A DNA stretch of 64,000 nt, from NCBI RefSeq assembly GCF_031845265.1, contig NZ_JAVRBG010000002.1, positions 248,001-312,000 on the forward strand, written 5' to 3'. The stretch is from Mesonia ostreae. Its GTDB lineage: Bacteria > Bacteroidota > Bacteroidia > Flavobacteriales > Flavobacteriaceae. Below, piece after piece: positions 25,229-33,777 of this stretch. Made by a program: the position numbers and the translations under genes. Within the stretch, counting starts at the first letter, position 1; every line of letters starts with the position of its first letter. The notes under the pieces are model-generated. The model saw nothing but the letters and a program-made list of their open reading frames with translations. It was not told the origin of the DNA and searched no databases.

Positions 25229-26437
25229 ATGAACAGCTATATTATTGACGGAATACGAACACCTATTGGAAATTATAAAGGAACGTTATCTCCTGTAAGA
25301 ATTGATGATTTGGGAGCCTTGGTGATAAAAGAATTGGTAAAAAGGAACCCAAATATTCCGCAAGAAGCTTATGATGATGTGATTTTAGGATGTGCCAATC
25401 AAGCGGGAGAAGACAATAGGAATGTAGCTAGAATGTGCTCCCTTTTGGCAGGATTACCTTATTCTGTTCCAGGAGAAACCGTAAATAGATTGTGTAGCAG
25501 TGGTCTCTCCGCTATTATTCACGCCAATCGCGCGATTAAAGCGGGAGACGGAGATTTGTTTATTAGCGGCGGAGTAGAACACATGACGCGCGGACCTTAT
25601 GCCATTGCAAAACCTTCTAGCGCTTATGGAAATGATGCCAAGATGTACGATACCAGCTTTGGGTGGCGTTTTGTAAATCCTAAGATGAAAGAAATGTACG
25701 GCATCGACGGCATGGGAGTAACGGCAGAAAACTTAGTAGATAAATATAATATTTCTCGTGAAGATCAAGATGCTTTTGCATACTGGAGTCAGATGAAAGC
25801 TACTGAAGCGCAGAAAAATGGTCGCTTGGCTAAAGAAATTACTACTGTAGAAATCCCGCAGCGTAAAAAAGATCCCATTCAATTTAGCAAAGATGAATTT
25901 ATTAAACCTACAACCAGTAAAGAAATACTGGCTAAGTTACGACCTGCTTTCCGTAAAGAAGGAGGAAGTGTGACTGCAGGAAATTCTTCAGGTTTAAATG
26001 ACGGAGCTGCTGCAACTATTATCGCTTCAGAAAAAGCAGTAGAAGAATATGGTCTACAACCGATGGCTAAAATCTTGAGCTCTGCGGTAGTAGGTGTAGA
26101 ACCCAGAATTATGGGAATTGGTCCCGTAGAAGCTTCAAACAAAGCCCTAAGAAAAGCAGGTTTAACGATGGATGATATGGATATCATCGAATTGAATGAA
26201 GCTTTTGCCGCACAAGCCTTAGCGTGTACCAGAGCTTGGGGATTAAAGGATAGCGATCCGCGCTTAAACCCAAATGGAGGAGCGATTGCTATTGGGCATC
26301 CGCTTGGTGTAACCGGAGCTAGACTGGCGCATACCGCAGCTTTAGAATTGCAGCTTTCTGGTAAAAAATATGCTCTCATAACTATGTGTGTAGGAGTTGG
26401 CCAAGGTTATGCTGCTGTGATTGAAAATGTTGGGTAG
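25229..26437 (+). CDS. paaJ: 3-oxoadipyl-CoA thiolase PaaJ
   Basis: A 402-aa thiolase that cleaves 3-oxoadipyl-CoA (and the oxo-didehydrosuberyl intermediate) into acetyl-CoA and shorter acyl-CoA. The acyl-accepting Cys is in NRLCSSGLSAI near residue 90. The catalytic His is in GHPLGVTGARL and the second Cys in CVGVGQGYAAV. Length is standard for the family. The C-terminus reads AAVIENVG, while a second, different copy of this tail (AAVIERA) lies 40 bases downstream, as if the 3' end had been replaced. Confidence 0.94.
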   Translation: MNSYIIDGIRTPIGNYKGTLSPVRIDDLGALVIKELVKRNPNIPQEAYDDVILGCANQAGEDNRNVARMCSLLAGLPYSVPGETVNRLCSSGLSAIIHANRAIKAGDGDLFISGGVEHMTRGPYAIAKPSSAYGNDAKMYDTSFGWRFVNPKMKEMYGIDGMGVTAENLVDKYNISREDQDAFAYWSQMKATEAQKNGRLAKEITTVEIPQRKKDPIQFSKDEFIKPTTSKEILAKLRPAFRKEGGSVTAGNSSGLNDGAAATIIASEKAVEEYGLQPMAKILSSAVVGVEPRIMGIGPVEASNKALRKAGLTMDDMDIIELNEAFAAQALACTRAWGLKDSDPRLNPNGGAIAIGHPLGVTGARLAHTAALELQLSGKKYALITMCVGVGQGYAAVIENVG

Positions 26438-26479
26438 TGCTGAACGAAGTGAAGTCCCGAGAGTTTTAAAGATTCGGGA

Positions 26480-26527
26480 TGTGTTGGTGTTGGACAAGGT
26501 TATGCGGCCGTGATTGAGCGTGCCTAA
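26480..26527 (+). pseudogene. Remnant of a thiolase 3' end
   Basis: Reads CVGVGQGYAAVIERA then stop, the usual C-terminus of a PaaJ/acetyl-CoA acyltransferase. It is homologous to the last 15 residues of the intact gene that ends at 26437 but differs at several synonymous sites. It is therefore not a recent tandem duplication. No start or other part of a second thiolase is present. Confidence 0.8.
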
Positions 26528-26546
26528 TTCCTGCGCAGGCAGGAAT
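26527..26546. repeat. Dispersed hairpin ATTCCTGC..GCAGGAAT, copy 2
   Basis: ATTCCTGCGCAGGCAGGAAT, matching the copy after paaB except at two bases in the centre. The next 155 bases, up to the antitoxin gene, hold nothing recognisable. Confidence 0.75.
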
Positions 26547-26704
26547 CTTTTAGGGCAAGACTTAAGAGTATGTGTGTGATGAGAATTATTAGGTAAAAAT
26601 AGTAGTTATTGGGTTTTAGTAAGAATAATTAATATTTAATTAATTGATAGTCTGATCTGTATAATTCATATTTATAAATTATATTTACCTAAAATAAATA
26701 TAAA

Positions 26705-26950
26705 ATGGCAACATTTACCTCTTCACTTCCAGATCATTTACTAAAACAATTAGCAGAAAAGGCTAAAACATTAAAAATGCCTAAAAATAAGCTTATTGAA
26801 AAAGCACTAGAAATTTATTTAGAACAGCTAGATCGTGCGGCGTATAAAAAATCCTATCAAAGAATGGCAAAAGACGAAGATATGTTAGCGATGGCCGAAG
26901 AAGGAGTGGCAGATTATTTTAAGCAACTTCAAGATTTAGATAAAGAATGA
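26705..26950 (+). CDS. Ribbon-helix-helix antitoxin
   Basis: An 81-aa protein with an N-terminal ribbon-helix-helix fold (ATFTSSLPDHLLKQLAEKAK, then KMPKNKLIEKALEIYLEQL) and an acidic C-terminal tail that would bind a toxin. It overlaps the downstream PemK-like gene by four bases (ATGA), the usual coupling in type II toxin-antitoxin pairs. It probably represses its own promoter. The pair interrupts the paa operon between paaJ and paaZ. Confidence 0.85.
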   Translation: MATFTSSLPDHLLKQLAEKAKTLKMPKNKLIEKALEIYLEQLDRAAYKKSYQRMAKDEDMLAMAEEGVADYFKQLQDLDKE

Positions 26951-27279
26951 AGCAAGGCGAAATTTGGGAAGTGTATCTAGACCCAATAAAGGGTAGTGAA
27001 CAAGGTGGAAGAAGACCAGCGATTATCCTTTCTGGTAATTTGGTCAATGCAAATTTGAAAACAGTAATTGTCTGTCCGTTAACTACAAAATTAAAAAATT
27101 ATCACGGTAACTTAATCGTTAGTCCTTCCAAACAAAATGGTTTGAAAGCAAAATCTGAAGTGATGGCAATTCACGTTCGTTCTATAGCTAAAGAACATTT
27201 TAAAAATAAATTAGGTGTTTTTGATAATAGAGAAATGTCAATAATTATTGAAGGCTTGAGTAAAATAATTAAATATTAA
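26947..27279 (+). CDS. PemK/MazF-family toxin
   Basis: A 110-aa PemK/MazF-like endoribonuclease. The signature KQGEIWEVYLDPIKGSEQGG and RRPAIIL opens the protein, followed by VIVCPLTTKL and the later VMAIHVRSIAKE. These supply the conserved Arg and Thr/Ser of the mRNA-cleaving site. Start and stop overlap with the ribbon-helix-helix antitoxin mark a type II pair. A small inverted repeat (GAAAATT/AATTTTC at 27281-27301) follows and might weaken read-through into paaZ. Confidence 0.9.
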   Translation: MKQGEIWEVYLDPIKGSEQGGRRPAIILSGNLVNANLKTVIVCPLTTKLKNYHGNLIVSPSKQNGLKAKSEVMAIHVRSIAKEHFKNKLGVFDNREMSIIIEGLSKIIKY

Positions 27280-27325
27280 AGAAAATTTTGAACTAATTTT
27301 CTTTACTGATTTTAAAAACAAAAAA

Positions 27326-29863
27326 ATGCAAAAATTACAAAGTTATATTCACGGGCAATGGGTGAGTGGTTCTGGTGAAGGCGTACCTATGGTAGATGCC
27401 GTAACTGGAGAAACTATTGCGTTAAGTGATACCAAAGGATTAGATTTTGACCAAGCCCTAAAATACGGTCGGAAAAATGGAGAGGCGTTGAGAAATATGA
27501 CCTTTCAAGAACGTGGATTAATGCTAAAAAAATTAGCATTTTACCTTCAGAAAAGAAAAAAGCAATTTTATGAGGTAAGTTTTCGTACGGGAGCTACCAA
27601 AGTAGATAGCTGGATAGATATTGAAGGAGGTTTTGGAAACTTGTTTGCCAATGCTTCACTAAGAAAAACCTTTCCCAATCAGCCGTTTGACGTAGAGGGA
27701 GACCCTATCGATTTATCTCGAGGCGGTCGGTTTATGGCGCATCACATTTTAGTACCCAAAGAAGGTGTGGCTGTACATATCAATGCGTTTAATTTTCCTG
27801 TTTGGGGAATGCTAGAAAAATGTGCGGTCAATTGGATGGCTGGAATGCCAGCAGTAGTTAAACCAGCAACCAATACCTCGTTTATGACAGAGGCGGTTGT
27901 GCGTGAAATTATCAAATCGGGCATTTTGCCAGAAGGTTCGCTTCAACTTATTTCGGGTTCTGCACGTTCTATTTTAGATACCGTAGAATCTCAGGATGTG
28001 GTCACTTTTACAGGATCTGCCGATACAGGAAGATTGCTAAAATCACATCGACGTTTATTAGAGGAGTCGGTGCCTTTTAATATGGAAGCCGATTCGTTGA
28101 ACTCTTCTATTTTAGGAGAAGATGCAAAACCAGGAACGCCAGAATTTGATTTGTTTATCAAAGAAGTGCGCAATGAAATGACGGTAAAATGCGGACAAAA
28201 ATGTACAGCCATTCGCCGAGTGATTGTTCCAGAAAACCTGGTGGAAGATGTGCAGATTGCCTTAGGAAAAGCTTTAGCGAAAGTAACCATTGGTGATCCA
28301 CGTTTAAAAGAAGTACGTATGGGCGCTTTGGTAAGTAAGGATCAAGTGCAAGAAGTGCACGAACGTATTCAAGAAATGACTAAGACCGCAAGTTTGGTTT
28401 ATGGTGATCTAGATAGTCCAAAAACCATTGGAGCAGATGCCAACAAAGGAGCATTTATGTCGCCTGTGGTATTGCGAGAAGATCGTCCGTTTGAAAATAT
28501 TGCTGTACATTCTACCGAGGCTTTTGGTCCGGTGAGTACGATTATGCCTTATAAAAATTTAAGTGAAGCTATCGAATTAGCTAAAATGGGGAAAGGCTCT
28601 TTAGTGAGTTCTATCGCTACCAATGACGATAAAATTGCTCGCGATTATACCGTAAAAGCTGCGACGCATCACGGTCGTATTTTGGTACTCAATAGAGAGA
28701 GTGCCAAGCAAAGTACAGGTCATGGCTCACCATTGCCACTATTGGTTCACGGTGGTCCTGGAAGAGCTGGAGGCGGAGAAGAAATGGGCGGTAAACGCGG
28801 CATTAAACATTATATGCAGCGATGTGCTATACAAGGTTCGCCAACCACGCTCACTGAAATCACTGGAGTTTATCAAGCGAATGCGAAGTATAAAGAAGCA
28901 GAAAAACATCCGTTTGCATATCATTGGGAAGATATTCAGCCAGGAATGTCTTTAAAAACACACAACCGCACCTTAACGGATACGGATATTGTTAACTTCG
29001 GAAATCTAACTTGGGATCATTTCTACGCGCATACTGATATTACTTCCCTTGACGGAAGTATTTTTGAACAAAGAACGGCTCACGGTTACTTTATTATTTC
29101 CGCAGCAGCGGGATTATTTGTTTATCCTAATAAAGGACCCGTGGCAGCGAATTATGGTTTGGAGGAAATTAGATTCTTACGTCCGTTGTATCATAATGAC
29201 ACGATTCACGTTCGTTTAACCTGTAAAGAAAAAGTAGATCGGGAACAAAAAGGACAAGAATTACCTAGCGGAATTGTAAAGTGGTACGTAGAAGTTTTTG
29301 ACACCAATATAACCGACGGAAAGATACCAGAAGATGAAGCCGAAGAAAAAGAAGCTTTAGTTTGTATTGCCACCATTTTAACCATGGTGCAAAAGAAACA
29401 AGATACCTTTACGGAAATAAACGAAGACGTGATCAATTCCGCTTTAGCGAAATTAAATGAAGATACAAAACCGGCTTGGGGAAGTATGAGACCTCAGCAT
29501 ATGCTAGAACATCTAGAGACGAGTTACCGTATCGCTTCTGGGGAAATTCAGGATTTTGAAATTGCAACGCCAGAGAAATATATAGAAGATACACGTTCTA
29601 CCTTATGGAATTATGAGGCAATGCCTAAGAATTTCAATTTTCCGTTATATGAAGAAGGAAAACTTCCTGAGTTGAAACACGAAAATCTAGCCGAAGCCAA
29701 AGAAAAGCTAAAAGAATCTCGTAAAGAATATATTGAATTCTTTAAAAGAAACCCTGATGCTACTTTAAAAAATGTTGTTTTTGGAGATTTAACTAAATAT
29801 GAATGGGAACTACTAGAACGCAAACACCTTAATCATCACTTTGAGCAGTTTGGATTGCTGTAA
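27326..29863 (+). CDS. paaZ: Bifunctional PaaZ (oxepin-CoA hydrolase/aldehyde dehydrogenase) with a DUF1569 C-terminal domain
   Basis: An 845-aa protein. Residues 1-520 form an aldehyde dehydrogenase (catalytic Cys in VKCGQKCTAIRR, Glu in NMEADSLN). Residues of about 530-690 form a MaoC-type hydratase (FGNLTWDHFYAHTD, AHGYFIISAAAGLF). These two parts open the oxepin ring and oxidise the aldehyde, as in E. coli PaaZ (about 680 aa). The last 150 residues (MRPQHMLEHLETSYRIASGE; KEYIEFFKRNPDATL; ERKHLNHHFEQFGLL) look like a DUF1569/DinB-like four-helix domain, absent from the E. coli enzyme. It closes the main paa operon. Confidence 0.93.
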   Translation: MQKLQSYIHGQWVSGSGEGVPMVDAVTGETIALSDTKGLDFDQALKYGRKNGEALRNMTFQERGLMLKKLAFYLQKRKKQFYEVSFRTGATKVDSWIDIEGGFGNLFANASLRKTFPNQPFDVEGDPIDLSRGGRFMAHHILVPKEGVAVHINAFNFPVWGMLEKCAVNWMAGMPAVVKPATNTSFMTEAVVREIIKSGILPEGSLQLISGSARSILDTVESQDVVTFTGSADTGRLLKSHRRLLEESVPFNMEADSLNSSILGEDAKPGTPEFDLFIKEVRNEMTVKCGQKCTAIRRVIVPENLVEDVQIALGKALAKVTIGDPRLKEVRMGALVSKDQVQEVHERIQEMTKTASLVYGDLDSPKTIGADANKGAFMSPVVLREDRPFENIAVHSTEAFGPVSTIMPYKNLSEAIELAKMGKGSLVSSIATNDDKIARDYTVKAATHHGRILVLNRESAKQSTGHGSPLPLLVHGGPGRAGGGEEMGGKRGIKHYMQRCAIQGSPTTLTEITGVYQANAKYKEAEKHPFAYHWEDIQPGMSLKTHNRTLTDTDIVNFGNLTWDHFYAHTDITSLDGSIFEQRTAHGYFIISAAAGLFVYPNKGPVAANYGLEEIRFLRPLYHNDTIHVRLTCKEKVDREQKGQELPSGIVKWYVEVFDTNITDGKIPEDEAEEKEALVCIATILTMVQKKQDTFTEINEDVINSALAKLNEDTKPAWGSMRPQHMLEHLETSYRIASGEIQDFEIATPEKYIEDTRSTLWNYEAMPKNFNFPLYEEGKLPELKHENLAEAKEKLKESRKEYIEFFKRNPDATLKNVVFGDLTKYEWELLERKHLNHHFEQFGLL

Positions 29864-29884
29864 GCTTTCCGTAAAGGTATAGAA

Positions 29885-29955
29885 AAAGCCGTCTAATTGA
29901 GGAAAAGATCCTGAAACAAGTTCAGGATGACAAATTTCTTTAATTAAACGGCTTT
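29885..29955. terminator. Terminator with a dispersed repeat in its loop
   Basis: AAAGCCGTCTAATT (29885-29898) pairs with AATTAAACGGCTTT (29942-29955), leaving one unpaired base. It lies 22 bases after the paaZ stop and 22 bases before the end of the convergent S46 gene. The 43-base loop holds a copy of the TGTCATCCTGAAC repeat, itself a hairpin (ATCCTGAA/TTCAGGAT, 29908-29928). Confidence 0.8.
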
Positions 29956-29976
29956 ATTAATTTTAGTAAACTTAGT

Positions 29977-32118
29977 TTACTTCACCAAAGTCAATTCATC
30001 AATAAGATGGGTGGCTCCAGCATATTTGTCGATTAAAAATAATACGTATCTAATGTCGACACTAATGGTGCGCTGTAACTCATCATCAAAAATTACATCT
30101 CCCGCCATAGCTTCGATGTTTCCGTCAAATGCCAAACCAATCAATTCTCCTTTTCCGTTAAGAACAGGCGAGCCAGAGTTACCCCCAGTAATGTCATTAT
30201 CGGTTAAAAAGTTGACAGGTAAATAACCGTCTTTATCGGCATACTGACCAAAATCTCTGCTTTCATATAAATCAATTAATTTTTTAGGCATATCAAATTC
30301 TTCATCACCAGGCTGATATTTTGCTACAGTTCCTTTGAGGGTTGTGTAATAATTTTCCCTAGCATCATTGCTAGGGTCTTTAGGAAGAGCTACCACTTTA
30401 CCGTACGTTAAACGCAAGGTGCTGTTCGCATCTGGGTAATATTTTTCATTTGGATTTTGCTCGCGCATTCCTTCAATCATCAATCTAAAAGCTTTTTGAT
30501 ACTTGTCGTCCCATTCTTTCACTTCTTCAGATTTTGCTCTATAGCGAGTCAATAAATCGTTAGAAAGGGCATACATAGGGTCATTGTTAAGCTCCTCGAT
30601 GTCTGGATTGTTTAAAAATGCTCTAAAAGTTTCTTCAGATTTAAAAATGCTATTTTCTAATACATCATCTACATATTTCTGCCATGCATCTGCGTCATTA
30701 TCATTATTATCGGCAACTTCTTTTACCATAGGAGCAATATCATTTGCTTTTTTAGCATATAAATGCAATTGAGAAGCCAAAACATCTTTTTCTAAAGGAA
30801 GGTACAAACCGTCATATAAATTACTGATTTCTTTTTCCAATTCTGGAAGTATCTCTGCTTGTTTCGCTTCATTTTGCGTAAGGTAATATTCGGTCGTTTT
30901 GCCTAAACGATAAGGTACTGTGGCTATTCTAGTACGCAATAAAAGACTCAAATAATTACGGTGTTCACTACTTTCGTTTGTTCTTTCGTAATATTTATTA
31001 ATCACAGGCATAACCTCTTGATACTTGTCTGTTTTTTGCTTTTTGGCCCACTTTTTAAACTTTTTCTCTGCTTTGCGTTTACTTTTAGCCGTTTTATGCT
31101 GCTTTAAGGCATCAATCATACCTTGTCTATTTTTCCAATAATTGGCAATTCCTGCATAGCTAGAAGCATAATCCAGATTTACTTGTGGTTTTTCGTCCAT
31201 ATATTTCTTCATCACATCCATAGATGTTTTTGAAGCTTCTACCCAAGCAGGGTAAGCATATTCTACGTTTTGCTCAATTCCGCCAGCAGGCATCCAACGG
31301 TTAGTTCTTCCAGGGTAACCCAAAATCATAGCAAAATCATTTTCTTCAAAACCTCTAATGCTCGTTGGTAAGTGGTATTTAGGATTTAAAGGCACATTAT
31401 CTTCAGAATATTCTGCTGGATTTCCATCCTCATCGGCATATACTCTAAATAAGGCAAAATCTCCCGTATGGCGTGGCCACTCCCAGTTATCTGTATCACC
31501 ACCAAATTTTCCAATATCTTTAGGAGGCGTTCCAACCAAGCGCACATCATTATAATCTTGATATACAAAATAGTAAAACTCGTTACCGCTATAAAAAGAC
31601 TTTACGGAAACGGTATATTTTCCATCTTCGCTGTTTTCTTCCTGTATTTTAGCCATTTCTTTATTTAGAGCAGCTTCACGTTCATCTTCGCTCATTTGGT
31701 CGTTTACCTGCGCTAACATACGTTTGGAAACATCGTCCATACGTACAAAAAACCGAACTGAAAGGTTATCTGGTTTTAGTTCTTCTTTATGATTTTTGGC
31801 CCAAAACCCGTTATTGAGGTAATCGTTTTCTTCTGTAGAAAGTTCGGCTATATTTCCGTAGCCACAATGGTGATTGGTAAGCACCAATCCTTTGTCTGAA
31901 ATAATTTCTGCCGTACAGCCGCCACCAAATTGTACAATGGCATCTTTTAAGCTGTGGTTGTTGATGCTGTAGATTTCTTCGGGCGTTAATTGAAGCCCCA
32001 TTTTTTGCATATCTACGTAGTTGAGACGCTCTATATGCATTAAAAACCACATTCCTTCATTAGCCTTTACAGGTAGAATGAATGTAGCCAAGAGTAAACA
32101 AAAAAATAATTTTTTCAT
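29977..32118 (-). CDS. S46 family dipeptidyl-peptidase, DPP7-like
   Basis: A 713-aa periplasmic serine exopeptidase with a signal peptide (residues 1-19, ending VKA). The S46 catalytic His is in LTNHHCGYGN, the Asp in WPRHTGDFALFRVY and the Ser in TGGNSGSPVLNGKG. After the Ser the sequence reads GLAFDGN. A Gly at this position marks DPP7-type enzymes, which prefer hydrophobic residues, whereas DPP11 has Arg. It probably releases dipeptides during protein use. It is convergent with the paa operon and has no close partner. Confidence 0.93.
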   Translation of the reverse strand: MKKLFFCLLLATFILPVKANEGMWFLMHIERLNYVDMQKMGLQLTPEEIYSINNHSLKDAIVQFGGGCTAEIISDKGLVLTNHHCGYGNIAELSTEENDYLNNGFWAKNHKEELKPDNLSVRFFVRMDDVSKRMLAQVNDQMSEDEREAALNKEMAKIQEENSEDGKYTVSVKSFYSGNEFYYFVYQDYNDVRLVGTPPKDIGKFGGDTDNWEWPRHTGDFALFRVYADEDGNPAEYSEDNVPLNPKYHLPTSIRGFEENDFAMILGYPGRTNRWMPAGGIEQNVEYAYPAWVEASKTSMDVMKKYMDEKPQVNLDYASSYAGIANYWKNRQGMIDALKQHKTAKSKRKAEKKFKKWAKKQKTDKYQEVMPVINKYYERTNESSEHRNYLSLLLRTRIATVPYRLGKTTEYYLTQNEAKQAEILPELEKEISNLYDGLYLPLEKDVLASQLHLYAKKANDIAPMVKEVADNNDNDADAWQKYVDDVLENSIFKSEETFRAFLNNPDIEELNNDPMYALSNDLLTRYRAKSEEVKEWDDKYQKAFRLMIEGMREQNPNEKYYPDANSTLRLTYGKVVALPKDPSNDARENYYTTLKGTVAKYQPGDEEFDMPKKLIDLYESRDFGQYADKDGYLPVNFLTDNDITGGNSGSPVLNGKGELIGLAFDGNIEAMAGDVIFDDELQRTISVDIRYVLFLIDKYAGATHLIDELTLVK

Positions 32119-32200
32119 GGAATAAATAGATGTTAATTAATTAAAATAAATATAATTTCTGAAGTTTTTTTACGCAATAAAGATACTTCTTTCCGCTAAG

Positions 32201-32387
32201 TAATACCAAATTAGTTTTGAAATGTCGTAAGTAAAGCGAAGTTGCTTTTTTGTTATAAGACGCTGCAATTTGTTTGCATAGCCTTAGCTATGGAAACTAT
32301 GAGCAACCCGTCCGACCGGAACGGGCGGGGAAAATATAACGAAAAACGAACGAGATTTAATACGATATTACATTGCTATTTTGGTAT
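32201..32387. mobile_element. MITE-like inverted-repeat element
   Basis: The left end TAATACCAAATTAG...AATGTCGTA...TTTTTTGTTATA matches the reverse complement of the right end (TATACCAAAATAGCAATGTA, then CGTATTAAATCTCG and TTTTTCGTTATA). The arms are about 55 bp, imperfect, around a GC-richer centre with CCCGTCC and GGGCGGG. There is no coding capacity. A solo arm with the same blocks (TAATACCATTTTAG, AATGTCG, GAACTCGTTCATTTTTC) is at 32599-32652. Confidence 0.65.
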
Positions 32388-32598
32388 AAGACTGCGGGGA
32401 GCTGAAAAAGTTTAATCAATGAGATGAAATATTGATTTTTTTGATTTGAAAGAAGTCCGAAGAAAAAAGAAACAGGTTAATATTTCTTCAGAATATAAAA
32501 AGTAAAGCAAGCTAAATTTCTTTTGAAAAGAGAAGGTAAATAATTTAAGTATAGAGGTGTTAATCGTCTAAAAAGAGATTAAATTTAGACTAATTGAC

Positions 32599-32652
32599 TA
32601 ATACCATTTTAGCCTTATAATGTCGCATTCGAACTCGTTCATTTTTCAGCAG
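32599..32652. repeat. Solo arm of the MITE-like element
   Basis: TAATACCATTTTAG, then AATGTCGCATTCGAACTCGT and TCATTTTTC, line up with one arm of the element at 32201-32387. The second arm is missing. Confidence 0.55.
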
Positions 32653-32772
32653 AATTAAAATACTTTGATGCTATTTATAATTCTTGTTTCTTTAGGCGAA
32701 TGTTTTTATTTGCAAAAAATAAAAAAATGAATATTTATGAATATTTAATTGATTCTAACATTTTTTTTCCGT

Positions 32773-33684
32773 ATGCGACTAAAAAACAAAAAACACAATT
32801 GGGCATTGTATATGGGACTAGTTTTAAAACTAGTTCCTTTTTTTTCATTAATCATTTTTTTCTTTATTTTTTCAGATACGGTTGAAAAATATATTAATTT
32901 AGAAACGAATGACTTTTCTTTTTTGGGGTCAAAAGAAAAGTTCATAATATCACTCTTTTGGTCTGCATTGATTGCACCCATCTATGAAGAGGTCATATTT
33001 GATGGAGCATTTTTAAAGAATAAGATTTTTAAATGGATTAGTTACCTGGGCTTATTAGGTTTTACACTTTATTTTAATAGAAGTGTTTACAGTTTACTTT
33101 TGTTAATATTATTTTATGTTATTGCATATTTTAATAAAAAATCAGGAGATGATAGATATAAAACATATATAATTTTGACAAATGCAATGCTTTTTTCTGC
33201 AGTTCATATCAATTTTTTTGATTTTAATACACTTACACCAATTTCTTTAGCTTCTAGATTTGGAGGGCACCTATTGGCTTTATGGCTAGTTGTAAACTAT
33301 AAATTAATCTATGCTATATTCTTACACATTTTTTGGAATACATCTTTAATCTTGATTGGTTTATTTGCTGATAACCCATTAAGTGAAGTAAAAGAAATAG
33401 AGTCGATATACTATCAAAATAATTATATTCATATAAAATATAATGAATCTCCAAACTTTCAATCTGAAAATGTCAATTTCACAAAAGAAAGTAATTGGTC
33501 TCTCCAATCAACAAAAGTAGAGACTTTGCTTAAAATGAGATTCGTGAATTCAGATTCAATCTTAAATTTATATTACACTAATAATAAAAGATATGACTTT
33601 GATATTCAATTTAGGAGAAATTCAGACGATAAGGGTCAGGTTCTCCATTTTTTAATTGAGGATTCATTATTGATTAAAAAGTAG
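32773..33684 (+). CDS. CPBP family intramembrane metalloprotease
   Basis: A 303-aa membrane protein from the ATG at 32773; a TTG at 32749 would add eight residues. It has about seven hydrophobic segments and the CPBP (Abi/CAAX protease-like) motifs: APIYEEVIFDGAFL (EExxxR-like, here EEVIFD), FSAVHINFFDF (second motif with His) and a late LHIFWNTSLI. In place of the usual Arg the first motif has Asp, so activity is uncertain. The C-terminal 90 residues are soluble and unrecognised. The gene is clearly more AT-rich than its neighbours and may have been acquired. Confidence 0.8.
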   Translation: MRLKNKKHNWALYMGLVLKLVPFFSLIIFFFIFSDTVEKYINLETNDFSFLGSKEKFIISLFWSALIAPIYEEVIFDGAFLKNKIFKWISYLGLLGFTLYFNRSVYSLLLLILFYVIAYFNKKSGDDRYKTYIILTNAMLFSAVHINFFDFNTLTPISLASRFGGHLLALWLVVNYKLIYAIFLHIFWNTSLILIGLFADNPLSEVKEIESIYYQNNYIHIKYNESPNFQSENVNFTKESNWSLQSTKVETLLKMRFVNSDSILNLYYTNNKRYDFDIQFRRNSDDKGQVLHFLIEDSLLIKK

Positions 33685-33752
33685 ATGAATTATATTCATG
33701 AAATTTTTTCTCCATTTTTAATGCAATAGTAAATAATCAATTTTGAAATTCT

Positions 33753-33760
33753 TATTTTTG
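33753..33760 (+). promoter_or_regulatory. Promoter -7 motif for the paaF-like gene (TATTTTTG)
   Basis: TATTTTTG fits TAnnTTTG and ends 17 bases before the ATG at 33778. No copy of the palindrome seen upstream of paaE is present here. Confidence 0.45.
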
Positions 33761-33777
33761 AATACAAAAAAAAAACT

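Larger units (their letters stand above)
32119..32772. other. Gene-free region with repeat-derived DNA
   Basis: About 650 bases between the divergent S46 and CPBP genes. It holds a 187-bp inverted-repeat element (32201-32387) and a half copy of it (32599-32652). An imperfect promoter-like TATCTTTA lies on the minus strand near 32177-32184 and may serve the S46 gene. I see no gene in it. Confidence 0.6.

Noticed and set aside
28701..28955. 84-aa frame inside paaZ
   Set aside because: It is an out-of-frame shadow of the aldehyde dehydrogenase domain.
32700..32885. 61-aa plus-strand frame before the CPBP protease
   Set aside because: It overlaps the protease gene in another frame, has a biased Phe/Lys composition and shows no conserved pattern.
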